64,000 nucleotides of DNA from JANQEA01 sp964466035 (GTDB lineage Bacteria; Bipolaricaulota; Bipolaricaulia; UBA7950; UBA9294), in NCBI GenBank assembly GCA_964466035.1, contig CAYXLR010000005.1, forward strand, positions 55,190-119,189, read 5' to 3'. The notes below the pieces were generated by a model. That model was given only the letters and a program-made list of their open reading frames with translations. It searched no databases and had not been told where the DNA came from. Every line of letters begins with the position of its first letter. Positions within the stretch are counted from its first letter, which is position 1. This document shows positions 16,716-24,865 of this stretch, piece by piece. The position numbers and the translations under genes are program-made.

Positions 16716-16807
16716 CCGTTCCCTTCCAATTTGGCCCACCCGGCCGCGCAACGGATCACGCGACCCGGTTGTTCGTCCACCGCGAACGCGGCGGTGCGTG
16801 CGGAGTG

Positions 16808-16837
16808 ACTATAGGAACCGCGTCCGTGCCTTGTCAA
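16808..16837 (-). promoter_or_regulatory. Promoter of the SDR/SPT-like operon
   Basis: Reading leftward, TTGACA (16837-16832) and TATAGT (16813-16808) are separated by 18 bases. The transcript would start near 16801, leaving a leader of about 85 bases before the SDR start at 16715. Confidence 0.65.
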
Positions 16838-16920
16838 TCGAAGATCCGAACGACATGAGCATCAGCCAGGATCGCTGCGAGAACCGAACCGCATTGTTCT
16901 TCGGAGCGCCGCGTTTGTGT

Positions 16921-17553
16921 TCAACCGTCGCGCGGCTCGAGGCGAATCGCGCCGCTCGGACAGGTCCCGACGCACAGGCCGCAGCCGAAACAGCGATCGC
17001 TGTCGAGCACGGCGGAGCTCGCTCCCTCAGGGATCTCGAAAGCATCGAACGCACACCGCTCGACGCAGGTGCCGCAGCCGACGCACTTCGTCTCGTCGAA
17101 CCGGGCCACGAACGCCGACTCGGTGATCCCGTCGTGGTAGTCGAACCGCCTCAGTCCGTTCAACGGTTGACAGCAGCAGGTACAACATGAGCAGACGAGG
17201 TTGATGTCGCCGTCGCCGCGGCGAAACGCGAGATGGACCAGTCCCAACTCGTAGGTCTTCTCCAGGATCGCGAGGGCATCGTCGACCGAGATCGTGTGCC
17301 ACGACGAGTCCCGGATCCGCTCGGCCGCCGCGTCGTCGAGCGCAATACAGACATCGAGCGGGTTGTCGCATTTGCCTTCTTCTACCCGGCAGAGGCAGTC
17401 GCCGACGGCGATGACGGCCGCTGCCTCGAGGAGATCGCGCATCTCCGGTTGCGCGAGGACCACCTGCGTCGCTTCGATCGTGACGTGCACCGGAAGCGTC
17501 ACGCCCGTAAAACCGTCCGTCGCCTCCAGCACGTCCTCCCGCGTGTAGGGCAT
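16921..17553 (-). CDS. Cysteine-rich 4Fe-4S dicluster protein
   Basis: This encodes about 210 residues. The C-terminal 60 residues are a two-cluster ferredoxin (CVGCGTCVERCAFDAF and CFGCGLCVGTCPSGAI). Upstream of that are two further cysteine clusters: GDCLCRVEEGKCDNPLDVC near residue 55 and CSCCTCCCQPLNGL near residue 135. A CxCR...C...C plus CxCCxCCC arrangement occurs in uncharacterised redox proteins of anaerobes and suggests extra metal centres. The first 40 residues show no signal peptide, so it is cytosolic. The start ATG at 17553 has GAGGAGG at slightly long spacing. It is monocistronic as far as can be seen. Confidence 0.75.
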   Translation of the reverse strand: MPYTREDVLEATDGFTGVTLPVHVTIEATQVVLAQPEMRDLLEAAAVIAVGDCLCRVEEGKCDNPLDVCIALDDAAAERIRDSSWHTISVDDALAILEKTYELGLVHLAFRRGDGDINLVCSCCTCCCQPLNGLRRFDYHDGITESAFVARFDETKCVGCGTCVERCAFDAFEIPEGASSAVLDSDRCFGCGLCVGTCPSGAIRLEPRDG

Positions 17554-17693
17554 TCCAGCGAGCCTCCTCGTGAGTTCGTTCGGTTCGGCGCTCGACCGCA
17601 TCGGAAGCCAGGATACTTCGGCGTCGCCTCGGCCTCAACGTTTCGTCCGCTGTGGGACGCTCCGGGGCCGACGGTTCGGAGCGGTCGCCCGGT

Positions 17694-18449
17694 TCACCAC
17701 CGCGCGGGATCCTGACGGTAGTAGTCGCGGAGGACGGCGTACAGCGCCGGTCCTTCGCCCTCCAGCTCGGCCGGGACGAGGAAGAACGCCTCCGTCGCCA
17801 CGGCGAAGAACTCGGCCGGGTCCTCAGCGCCGTACGGATCGAGCAGCGTCTCCTCGTCCCGCTCGACCGCCTCGCCGAGCCGCTCGAACGCGCCGGACAT
17901 CGCGCCGGCCCATCGGCTCCGCAGATCCCGGTCGGCGAGGATCGGGGCGCCGTTCAGGTCGCCGCTCTCGGCGTCGAGCTGGTGGGCGAACTCGTGCAGG
18001 ACGACGTTCTGCAGATCGCTCCCCAGATCGCGCTCGACGTCCTCCCAGGAGAGGATCAGCGTGCCGGTCCGCCACGATTCGCCGGCGCGCGCTTCGTCGA
18101 TCTCCTCGACGAGCCCGTGATCGTCCTCAACCTCCTCCCGCACGCTGTACTCGCCGGGGTAGAGGAGGACGGTGACCAGCTTGGGGAAGACGTCGGTGGG
18201 CCGATGGAGGAGGAGGACGCCGGCTTGGGCGGCCACGATGAGCCTCATTCGGTCGGTGACGGTCAGCCCGGCCGCCCCCTCGAACCGCTCCTCGTCCAGG
18301 AGGACCTGGACGTGCCCGTGGAGTTCCTTGCGGTCTTCCGTGGGCAGCCTCCGATACAGGGGAACCGACCCCTCCAGCAGCGAGCGCCAGGCCGAGGGGA
18401 ACGGTCGGTCGCGGATCCTGTCTCGTCGACGTTGCTTGGATTGAAGCAT
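17694..18449 (-). CDS. MtfA-family zinc metallopeptidase (M90)
   Basis: This encodes about 251 residues. The zinc-binding motif HEFAHQLDAESG is preceded by LQNVV and followed by the downstream DPAEFFAVATEAFF glutamate region, the pattern of MtfA-like M90 peptidases, which in E. coli interacts with Mlc and is a cytosolic aminopeptidase. An N-terminal basic patch (QSKQRRRDR) and FPSAWRSLLEGSVPLYRRL fit the family. The start ATG at 18449 lies behind GGGAGGACGG. A leftward promoter is possible (TTCGAG at 18496-18491, 17 bases, TACACT at 18473-18468). Confidence 0.85.
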   Translation of the reverse strand: MLQSKQRRRDRIRDRPFPSAWRSLLEGSVPLYRRLPTEDRKELHGHVQVLLDEERFEGAAGLTVTDRMRLIVAAQAGVLLLHRPTDVFPKLVTVLLYPGEYSVREEVEDDHGLVEEIDEARAGESWRTGTLILSWEDVERDLGSDLQNVVLHEFAHQLDAESGDLNGAPILADRDLRSRWAGAMSGAFERLGEAVERDEETLLDPYGAEDPAEFFAVATEAFFLVPAELEGEGPALYAVLRDYYRQDPARW

Positions 18450-18529
18450 CCGTCCTCCCAAGACATCAGTGTAGCCGGGGGGCGAGCCGCCTCGAAGTCC
18501 CGGCGGACGACGATCAACCGCCCATCGGC

Positions 18530-18559
18530 TTGACATTCCCGTCCCGATTGCCGTCGAAT
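18530..18559 (+). promoter_or_regulatory. Candidate promoter of the TolB-propeller lipoprotein gene
   Basis: TTGACA at 18530-18535 is followed after 18 bases by TCGAAT at 18554-18559. The gene starts at 18594, giving a leader of about 27 bases. The -35 matches perfectly; the -10 is only fair. Confidence 0.45.
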
Positions 18560-18593
18560 GGTCGGGACGGCACATCGAGACAGGAGGTGCACG

Positions 18594-19964
18594 ATGAAGG
18601 CCAAGTGCGGACTCGCTGCTGTGCTGCTGGTCGCGGCCATCGGCCTCTCGAGCTGCGATTGGTTCTGGCCGCCCGCTCAGATGACGCTGGGGTTCGCCCC
18701 GCTCTCCGGGGCGGTGCATACGACGGTCACGGTGGTCGGCCAAGGATTCGGCGCGGCACCGGGTGACACGCAAGTCACGTTCGACGGCGTCGAAGCGACG
18801 ATCGTGTCCTGGAGCGACACGAACATCGTCGTGCGGATCCCCGTTCTCGCGACGCCGACGGGGACGCGAACGGCGACCGTGCGCCTTCTACAGGGCGGGA
18901 CGGTCGTAGGAACCGGGACGTTCACCGTCGTCCGCGGCGTCCTGTTCGAGACGACGCGCGACGGCAACCAGGAGATCTACGTCATGAACCCCGACGGGTC
19001 GCAGCCGATCAATCTGACGAACGACCCAGACCGCGATTTTCACGCCGTCTGGTCGCCCGACGGGACGAAGATCGCGTTCGTCTCGACCCGCGACGGCAAC
19101 GACGAGGTCTACGTGATGGACGCCGACGGGTCGGATCCGACGAACCTGACGAACCACGGGGACGACGACGACTTCCCGGTCTGGTCCCCCGACGGGACGA
19201 AGATCGCGTTCACGACCGACCGGGAAGGCGAGGACGGGGTGATCATGGACGCGGAGCCGAAGATCATGGTCCTGTCCAACCTCGAGATCTTCGTGATGAA
19301 CGCCGACGGATCGGGACAGACGAACCTGTCCGATCATCCGGCGTGGGACGCGTACCCTTCCTGGTCGCCGGACGGGTCGAAGATCGTGTTCCAAACCGAT
19401 CGAGACGCTGATACGGGGTTCATGATTCACGGCATCGTTCCCGAGGACTTGGGAAGAGAGATCTACTCCATGAACGCAGACGGAACGGATCCGACCCGCC
19501 TCTCCTCGAGTCCCGAGGACGACGTCCATCCTTCCTGGTCGCCGGACGGGTCGAAGATCGTGTTCGAGTCCAATCGAGACGGGAACTGGGAGATCTACAC
19601 GATGAACCCGGACGGAAGCGGCCAGACACGGCTGACCGACCACCCGGATTCCGATACGTATCCGACGTGGTCGCCCGACGGCACCTGGATCACCTTCCAC
19701 AGCTATCGGGACGGAAACTTCGAGATCTACAAGATGACGTCCACCGGGGCGTCCGAAACCCGCCTGACGACGTCGACCGACTGGGACTGGGGACCGAGCT
19801 GGTCGCCGGACGGGACGCAGATCGTGTTCCAGAGCGGGCGAGACGGGAACCCCGAGATCTACCGGATGAACGCCGACGGTTCCTTCCAGACCCGGCTGAC
19901 GAACGACCCGGAGTGGGACCTCCATCCGTTCTGGGGCACGTTCGGATGGACGCCGCCGATGTAA
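18594..19964 (+). CDS. IPT/TolB beta-propeller lipoprotein
   Basis: This encodes about 456 residues with a lipoprotein signal peptide ending IGLSSC (lipobox). Residues 30-115 form an IPT/TIG immunoglobulin-like domain (FAPLSGAVHTTVTVVGQGF). The rest is a TolB-like PD40 propeller with repeated units of the form 'SWSPDG(T/S)KI.F.S.RDGN.EIY.MN.DGS...LT', at least six copies. A 36-base stretch is identical at 19356-19391 and 19530-19565, pointing to recent duplication or gene conversion of a blade. It is anchored in a membrane facing the periplasm or outside; ligands are unknown. No Tol-Pal genes are nearby. Confidence 0.85.
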   Translation: MKAKCGLAAVLLVAAIGLSSCDWFWPPAQMTLGFAPLSGAVHTTVTVVGQGFGAAPGDTQVTFDGVEATIVSWSDTNIVVRIPVLATPTGTRTATVRLLQGGTVVGTGTFTVVRGVLFETTRDGNQEIYVMNPDGSQPINLTNDPDRDFHAVWSPDGTKIAFVSTRDGNDEVYVMDADGSDPTNLTNHGDDDDFPVWSPDGTKIAFTTDREGEDGVIMDAEPKIMVLSNLEIFVMNADGSGQTNLSDHPAWDAYPSWSPDGSKIVFQTDRDADTGFMIHGIVPEDLGREIYSMNADGTDPTRLSSSPEDDVHPSWSPDGSKIVFESNRDGNWEIYTMNPDGSGQTRLTDHPDSDTYPTWSPDGTWITFHSYRDGNFEIYKMTSTGASETRLTTSTDWDWGPSWSPDGTQIVFQSGRDGNPEIYRMNADGSFQTRLTNDPEWDLHPFWGTFGWTPPM

Positions 19965-20284
19965 CGACGCCGGTTCAGCGCGAGGAGGACGGATCCGCCG
20001 GACCGCTCGGATAGTGGATCTCGTCCCTCCACCGCTCGACCTCCTCGAGGAAGCCGGGCGCGCTCATCAGGCCGGCGCGTCGAGACAGGTCTTGGCTGCC
20101 CATGATCGAACAACGTACCGCATTGACAACGCGCCGTCCGTGCCGTACGCTTCGCGCTCAAGTCTGTCTGTCCACCTACCGGTAGCACAGTGGTCCAACT
20201 CCGAGTGCGAGGGTCGAACGGGTTCCGGCTTGTCTTTCGGGACCGACTTGGTCTGTGATGTCCGGAGGCGACGAAGGAGCGGTC
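19965..20284 (+). promoter_or_regulatory. fusA upstream region with promoter
   Basis: This 320-base interval contains a good promoter: TTGACA at 20123-20128, 17 bases, TACGCT at 20146-20151. It gives a leader of about 125 bases before fusA. I see no riboswitch or tRNA fold in the leader. A 42-codon ORF on the other strand (20103 to 19975) has no ribosome-binding site and is probably not a gene. Confidence 0.6.
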
Positions 20285-22372
20285 ATGACGAAGAAGACAC
20301 CCATTGAACGGATACGAAACGTCGGCGTGATGGCGCACATCGACGCCGGCAAGACCACCGTGACGGAGCGAATCCTCTACTTCACCGGCAAGCGGCACAA
20401 GATCGGCGAGGTCCACGACGGGGAAGCAGCGATGGACTGGATGGTCCAGGAGCAGGAGCGCGGGATCACGATCACGTCGGCGGCCACCACCACGTACTGG
20501 CGGGACCACCGGATCAACCTGATCGACACGCCCGGGCACGTCGACTTCACCGCCGAGGTCGAGCGTTCCCTGCGCGTCCTCGACGGCACGGTCGCGCTGT
20601 TCTGCGCCGTCGGCGGCGTGCAGCCCCAGGCGGAGACGGTCTGGCGGCAGGCCGAGAAGTACGGCGTGCCCCGGATCGCGTTCGTCAACAAGATGGACCG
20701 CGCCGGCGCCGACTTCGAGCGCGTCGTCGAGGAGATCCGGGAGGAGCTGGGGGCGAACGCGGTGCCGGTCGTCGTCCCGATCGGCGTCGAGGGGGCGTTC
20801 CAAGGGGTCGTCGACCTCGTCCACATGCGGGCCGTCTACTACGACGACGCCCCGCAGGGCGCGACGATCCGCGTCGAGGAGATCCCGTCGGAGCTGCTCG
20901 AGGCGGCCCGAACCGCCGAGGAGCGGATGATCGAGCGGATCAGCGAGCAGGACGACCGTCTGATGGAGAAGTTCATCGAGGGCGAGACGCCCGAGCCGGA
21001 GGAGGTCCTGCGTGCCATGCGAGGGGCGACCATCGACGGGCGGTTCATCCCCGTCCTCTGCGGCGCCGCGTTCAAGAACAAGGGGGTCCGGTTGCTGCTC
21101 GACGCGATCGTCGACTACCTGCCTTCGCCGGTCGATCTCCCTCCCGTCATCGGCGCGTCCACCGAGTCGAACCGCAAGTTGATCCGCCACCCGAAGGACG
21201 ACTCGCCGCTCGCCGCGCTGGCGTTCAAGGTCCAGACGAACAAGCACATGGGCAAGCTGACGTACGTCCGCGTCTACTCCGGCGTCCTCGAGGCCGGCGC
21301 GCAGGTCTACAACGCGAGCCGCGAGAAGACCCAGCGGATCGGCCGGCTGTTCGAGATGCACGCCAACGATCGGGAGGCGATCGAGGAGCTTCGGGCCGGG
21401 CAGGTCGGCGCCGTCGTCGGGATCGCGGAGACCCACACGGGCGACACGATCTGCAGCAGGGAACACCCGATCCTCCTCGAATCGATCGAGTTCCCGGCGC
21501 CGGTGATCGGCGTCGCGGTCGCTCCGGCGTCGCGCGACGATCGGGACAGACTGTCGGCCGCGCTCCACCGCCTCGCCGAGGAGGACCCCACGTTCGTCGT
21601 CCGCTCGGATCCCGAGACCGGCGAGGTCGTCATCTCCGGGATGGGGGAGCTCCATCTGGAGATCATCGTCGACCGGCTGCAGCGCGAGTTCGGGGTGGCC
21701 GTTCGCGCCGATCGACCGCGGGTCGCCTACCGCGAGACGATCCTCGGACCGGTCGAGCACGAATACCGCCACGTCAAGCAGACCGGAGGGCGGGGCCAGT
21801 ACGCCCACGCCGTCTTCCTCGTCGAGCCGACCGAGCCGGGCACGGGGTTCCAGTTCGAGGACACGATCACCGGAGGGAAGATCACCCGGGAGTTCCTCAC
21901 CGCCCTCGAGCGCGGGATCGTCGAGGAGATGGCCGAGGGCCCGTACGCCGGGTTCCCGATGGTCGACATCAAGGTCACCGTCACCGACGGATCGATGCAC
22001 GAGGTCGACTCGTCGGAGCAGGCGTTTCGGACGTGCGGACGGATGGGCTTCCGCGAGGCCTGCTTGAAGTCCGGGCTCGCGCTCCTCGAGCCGGTGATGT
22101 CGGTCGAAGTCACCGTTCCGGAGGAGCACACCGGCGCGATCACCGGCTCCCTGTGCGGCAAGCGCGGCCGGGTCCTCGGAATCGAGACGAAGTCCGGCGG
22201 GGCCGTGCTGCGCGGGCGGGTCCCGCTGGCGGAGATGTTCGGCTACGCGTCGGAGCTGCGGAACCTCACCAGCGGTCGCGGGACGTTCACGATGCACTTC
22301 GAGCACTACGAGGCCGTGCCGTACGCGATCGCCGAGCAGGTCATCGAGGAGCGGAAGGCCGCGACCTCCTAA
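20285..22372 (+). CDS. fusA: Elongation factor G
   Basis: This encodes 695 residues, the usual EF-G length. GTPase motifs are in order: AHIDAGKTT (P-loop), RGITITSA (switch I), DTPGHVDF, FVNKMDR. They are followed by the domain II barrel, the domain III GEVVISGMGELHLEIIV region, and domain IV with FQFEDTITGG and GFPMVDIKV. It drives translocation on the ribosome. It stands alone here rather than in a str operon with rpsL, rpsG and tuf, which may mean the lineage has split that operon or carries another EF-G. The start ATG at 20285 is behind AAGGAGC. Confidence 0.95.
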   Translation: MTKKTPIERIRNVGVMAHIDAGKTTVTERILYFTGKRHKIGEVHDGEAAMDWMVQEQERGITITSAATTTYWRDHRINLIDTPGHVDFTAEVERSLRVLDGTVALFCAVGGVQPQAETVWRQAEKYGVPRIAFVNKMDRAGADFERVVEEIREELGANAVPVVVPIGVEGAFQGVVDLVHMRAVYYDDAPQGATIRVEEIPSELLEAARTAEERMIERISEQDDRLMEKFIEGETPEPEEVLRAMRGATIDGRFIPVLCGAAFKNKGVRLLLDAIVDYLPSPVDLPPVIGASTESNRKLIRHPKDDSPLAALAFKVQTNKHMGKLTYVRVYSGVLEAGAQVYNASREKTQRIGRLFEMHANDREAIEELRAGQVGAVVGIAETHTGDTICSREHPILLESIEFPAPVIGVAVAPASRDDRDRLSAALHRLAEEDPTFVVRSDPETGEVVISGMGELHLEIIVDRLQREFGVAVRADRPRVAYRETILGPVEHEYRHVKQTGGRGQYAHAVFLVEPTEPGTGFQFEDTITGGKITREFLTALERGIVEEMAEGPYAGFPMVDIKVTVTDGSMHEVDSSEQAFRTCGRMGFREACLKSGLALLEPVMSVEVTVPEEHTGAITGSLCGKRGRVLGIETKSGGAVLRGRVPLAEMFGYASELRNLTSGRGTFTMHFEHYEAVPYAIAEQVIEERKAATS

Positions 22373-23805
22373 TCCTCCAGCTCCCGCGCGGTCTCCTGAA
22401 TCCGCCGCCAGGCGTCGGCGACGTGCCGTTCCTCGGTGCGCGTCTGGCCGACGCACAGCCGCAGCGCGTACTTCCCGTCAAGCACGGTGTGCGTCAGGTA
22501 CAGCTCGCCGCTTCGATTCAGCCGATCGAGAAGCTCGCGGTTTGCGTCGTCCCCGCCGCGGTGCCGGAAGCAGACGAGGTTGAGCGGCGCCGGCGCGGCG
22601 AGCTCGAACCGCTCGTCGGCCTCCACCCAGCCGCGGAACCGCTGGGCCAGCGCGACGTGGCGGCGCACGTGATACCGAAGCCCCTCGACGCCGTAGTGGC
22701 GGAGGACGAACCAGAGCTTCAGCGCGCGGAATCGTCGCCCGAGCGGGACCTGCCAGTCCCGATAGTCGATCACCGCGCCGGATTCGGTCGCCCGGTTCTT
22801 GAGGTACTCCGGCAGGATGCTGAGCGTGCGGATGAGGGCGGCCCGGTCGGCGACATAGAAGCAGTCGCAGTCGAAGTTCGTGAACATCCACTTGTGCGGG
22901 TTGAAACAGTAGCTGTCGGCGCGCTCGAGGCCGCGGTGAAGACATCGGAACTCGGGGCAGACGGCCGCCGTCCCCGCCATCGCCGCATCGACGTGCAGCC
23001 ACAGGCCCTCCTCCTCGCAGATCGCTCCGATCTCGGGAACCGGGTCGATCGCGTTCGACGACGTCGACCCGACCGTCGCGCAGACGAAGAACGGCGTCGA
23101 TCCGCCTTCCCGATCCCGGCGGATTCGCTCCCGAAGCCGCTCGGGTCGCATCGCGAACGACGCGTCCGTCTCGATCAGATGCAGGTTCTCCCGCCCGATT
23201 CCGGCGATTCCGACCCCCTTGGTCACCGACGAGTGGGCCTCCGTCGAGGCGTACGCCACGAGCTTGTCTTCGAGGCCCCGCTCGTTCGAGGCGTACCCGG
23301 TCGCCCGCTCGCGCGCGGCGAGAAGCGCGCAGAGCGCCGCGCTCGACGCCGAGTCCTGCAGGACGCCGCCGCCCGTGCTCGTCGACCGGAACGCTTCGGG
23401 CAGGCCGAGCATTCCGACGAGCCAATCGAGAACGTGGGTCTCCAGCTCGGTGCACGCCGGGCTCGTCGCCCACAGCATCCCCTGCACGCCCAAGCCGGCC
23501 GAAAGCAGCTCGCCGAGGATCGCCGGGTACGACGTGTTCGCCGGGAAGAACGCGAAGAAGTCGGGCGACTGCCAGTGCGTCAGACCGGGGAGCAGGATCT
23601 CCTCGACGTCGCGGAGCATCGCATCGAACGGCTCGCCGTGCTCCGGCGGATCGGCCGGCAGCCGGGACCGGATCGACCCCGGTTCGACCCGCGAAAGGAC
23701 CGGAAGCTCCTCGACCCGCCGCTCCTGGTAGTCGACGATCCAGTCGATCAGCTCGCGGGCGTGGCGCCGGAACGCCTCGCCGCTCATGTGGCGCGACCCC
23801 GTCAT
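22369..23805 (-). CDS. Group II PLP-dependent (aromatic) amino-acid decarboxylase
   Basis: This encodes about 478 residues of the group II decarboxylase family (aromatic-L-amino-acid/tyrosine decarboxylase type). Key blocks are LTHWQSPDFFAFFPANTSYP near the N-terminus, TSTGGGVLQDSASSAAL (the usual glycine-rich motif), WLHVDAAMAGTAAVCPEFR with the PLP-contacting Asp, and CFNPHKWMFTNFDCDCFYV carrying the PLP lysine. The product would be an amine plus CO2. It lies 13 bases downstream of the Pta-N-like ATPase and overlaps convergent fusA by four bases. An alternative start is the ATG at 23787. Confidence 0.85.
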   Translation of the reverse strand: MTGSRHMSGEAFRRHARELIDWIVDYQERRVEELPVLSRVEPGSIRSRLPADPPEHGEPFDAMLRDVEEILLPGLTHWQSPDFFAFFPANTSYPAILGELLSAGLGVQGMLWATSPACTELETHVLDWLVGMLGLPEAFRSTSTGGGVLQDSASSAALCALLAARERATGYASNERGLEDKLVAYASTEAHSSVTKGVGIAGIGRENLHLIETDASFAMRPERLRERIRRDREGGSTPFFVCATVGSTSSNAIDPVPEIGAICEEEGLWLHVDAAMAGTAAVCPEFRCLHRGLERADSYCFNPHKWMFTNFDCDCFYVADRAALIRTLSILPEYLKNRATESGAVIDYRDWQVPLGRRFRALKLWFVLRHYGVEGLRYHVRRHVALAQRFRGWVEADERFELAAPAPLNLVCFRHRGGDDANRELLDRLNRSGELYLTHTVLDGKYALRLCVGQTRTEERHVADAWRRIQETARELED

Positions 23806-23818
23806 CGGTCGGACGCTC

Positions 23819-24865
23819 CTACAGCAGCGCACCCAGCCGCTCGAGATCGACGTGTTCGTCGACCAGCGCGGCGAGCCGCTCGATCTTGTCTTCGTCGTCC
23901 GCGGTGAGAAGCGGGTGGATCGCCTCGACTTGAAGCGCGGTCTCGTACGTGTCCTTCGGAACCAGAAGGAGCGGGACCCCGAGTTCGCTCGCCTTGGCGA
24001 CCACGCTCGACGGCGGAACGATGTTGTTCGTCAGCACGATCGCCGAGGTCTCCCCCGCCTCGAGGACCGCGAGGACCATGTCGCTCCGATCGCCGCTCGA
24101 GATGACCAGCTTGGCCGGCGCGTGGATCCTCGGGTCGCCCATCGCGGCGCTCACCGACATCGCGCCGACGACCACCGTCTCGATCCGCTTCCCGAGACCT
24201 TCCTCCCCCGCGATGACGCGAGCGAACAGCTTGTCGGCGACCGTGGAGACGGACAGCGTCGCCAGCTCCGGGACGTGCGGCAGGACGCCGAAGACGTCGA
24301 CGCCGATCTTCTCGATCTCGGGGAAGTGGACGTCCCGGAAGTCCTCGGGGTGGACGACCTTGTTGACGACGACGCCGGCGATCGTCGCCTCGTCGCTCGT
24401 GACGAAGCGATGGATGAACGCCACGTCGTCGGCGATCTCGTCCTCGCCGCCTCCGGCGACGATCAGCACGGGCGTCCCGGTCTCCTGAGAGATCGTCAGC
24501 GGATCGAGGTGGACGGAGGCGCCGTACGAGAGGTCCTTCCCGCACTCGATGAACACCGCGTCGCGATCCCGCCCGATCTCGTCGATCACCCCGCGGAGCG
24601 CCTCGAACACCGAGGCCCGATCGTACATGTAGCGGAGCTTGGAGTGGTCGAACCCGATGGAGATCGACTCGGGCACTTCGCCCAGCTCGAACAACCGAGT
24701 GAGCAGCGCTGCGTCGTAGTCCCAGAGCCGCTTCTTCCGATAGAGGAACCGGTCGCCGAGCGGCTTCACGTACCCGAACCTCTTCCGGAGGGCCTTCGCG
24801 AGTCCGATGATGAGGCTCGTCTTCCCCGCGTCCTCCCGCGTCGACGCCACGATCAGCGACTTCAC
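23819..24865 (-). CDS. Phosphotransacetylase-N-terminal-like ATPase (BioD-like plus DRTGG)
   Basis: This encodes 348 residues. The N-terminal half is a BioD-like P-loop domain (STREDAGKTSLIIGLAKAL; the loop reads EDAGKTS) and the C-terminal half is a DRTGG domain (ETVVVGAMSVSAAM, KLVISSGDRSDMVLA, SAIVLTNN). These two domains form the N-terminal regulatory half of long bacterial phosphotransacetylases; here they stand alone without the catalytic PTA domain. The GTG start overlaps the stop of the ADP-forming acetate-CoA ligase by four bases (GTGA), so it is probably an allosteric sensor or partner for that enzyme. The role is inferred. Confidence 0.75.
   Translation of the reverse strand: MKSLIVASTREDAGKTSLIIGLAKALRKRFGYVKPLGDRFLYRKKRLWDYDAALLTRLFELGEVPESISIGFDHSKLRYMYDRASVFEALRGVIDEIGRDRDAVFIECGKDLSYGASVHLDPLTISQETGTPVLIVAGGGEDEIADDVAFIHRFVTSDEATIAGVVVNKVVHPEDFRDVHFPEIEKIGVDVFGVLPHVPELATLSVSTVADKLFARVIAGEEGLGKRIETVVVGAMSVSAAMGDPRIHAPAKLVISSGDRSDMVLAVLEAGETSAIVLTNNIVPPSSVVAKASELGVPLLLVPKDTYETALQVEAIHPLLTADDEDKIERLAALVDEHVDLERLGALL

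Noticed and set aside
19975..20103. 42-codon ORF on the minus strand
   Set aside because: No ribosome-binding site, and no recognised motif; probably chance.
20160..20235. Possible tRNA-like segment with GGTCGAACGGG
   Set aside because: No acceptor stem or anticodon arm could be folded; the T-loop consensus is broken.
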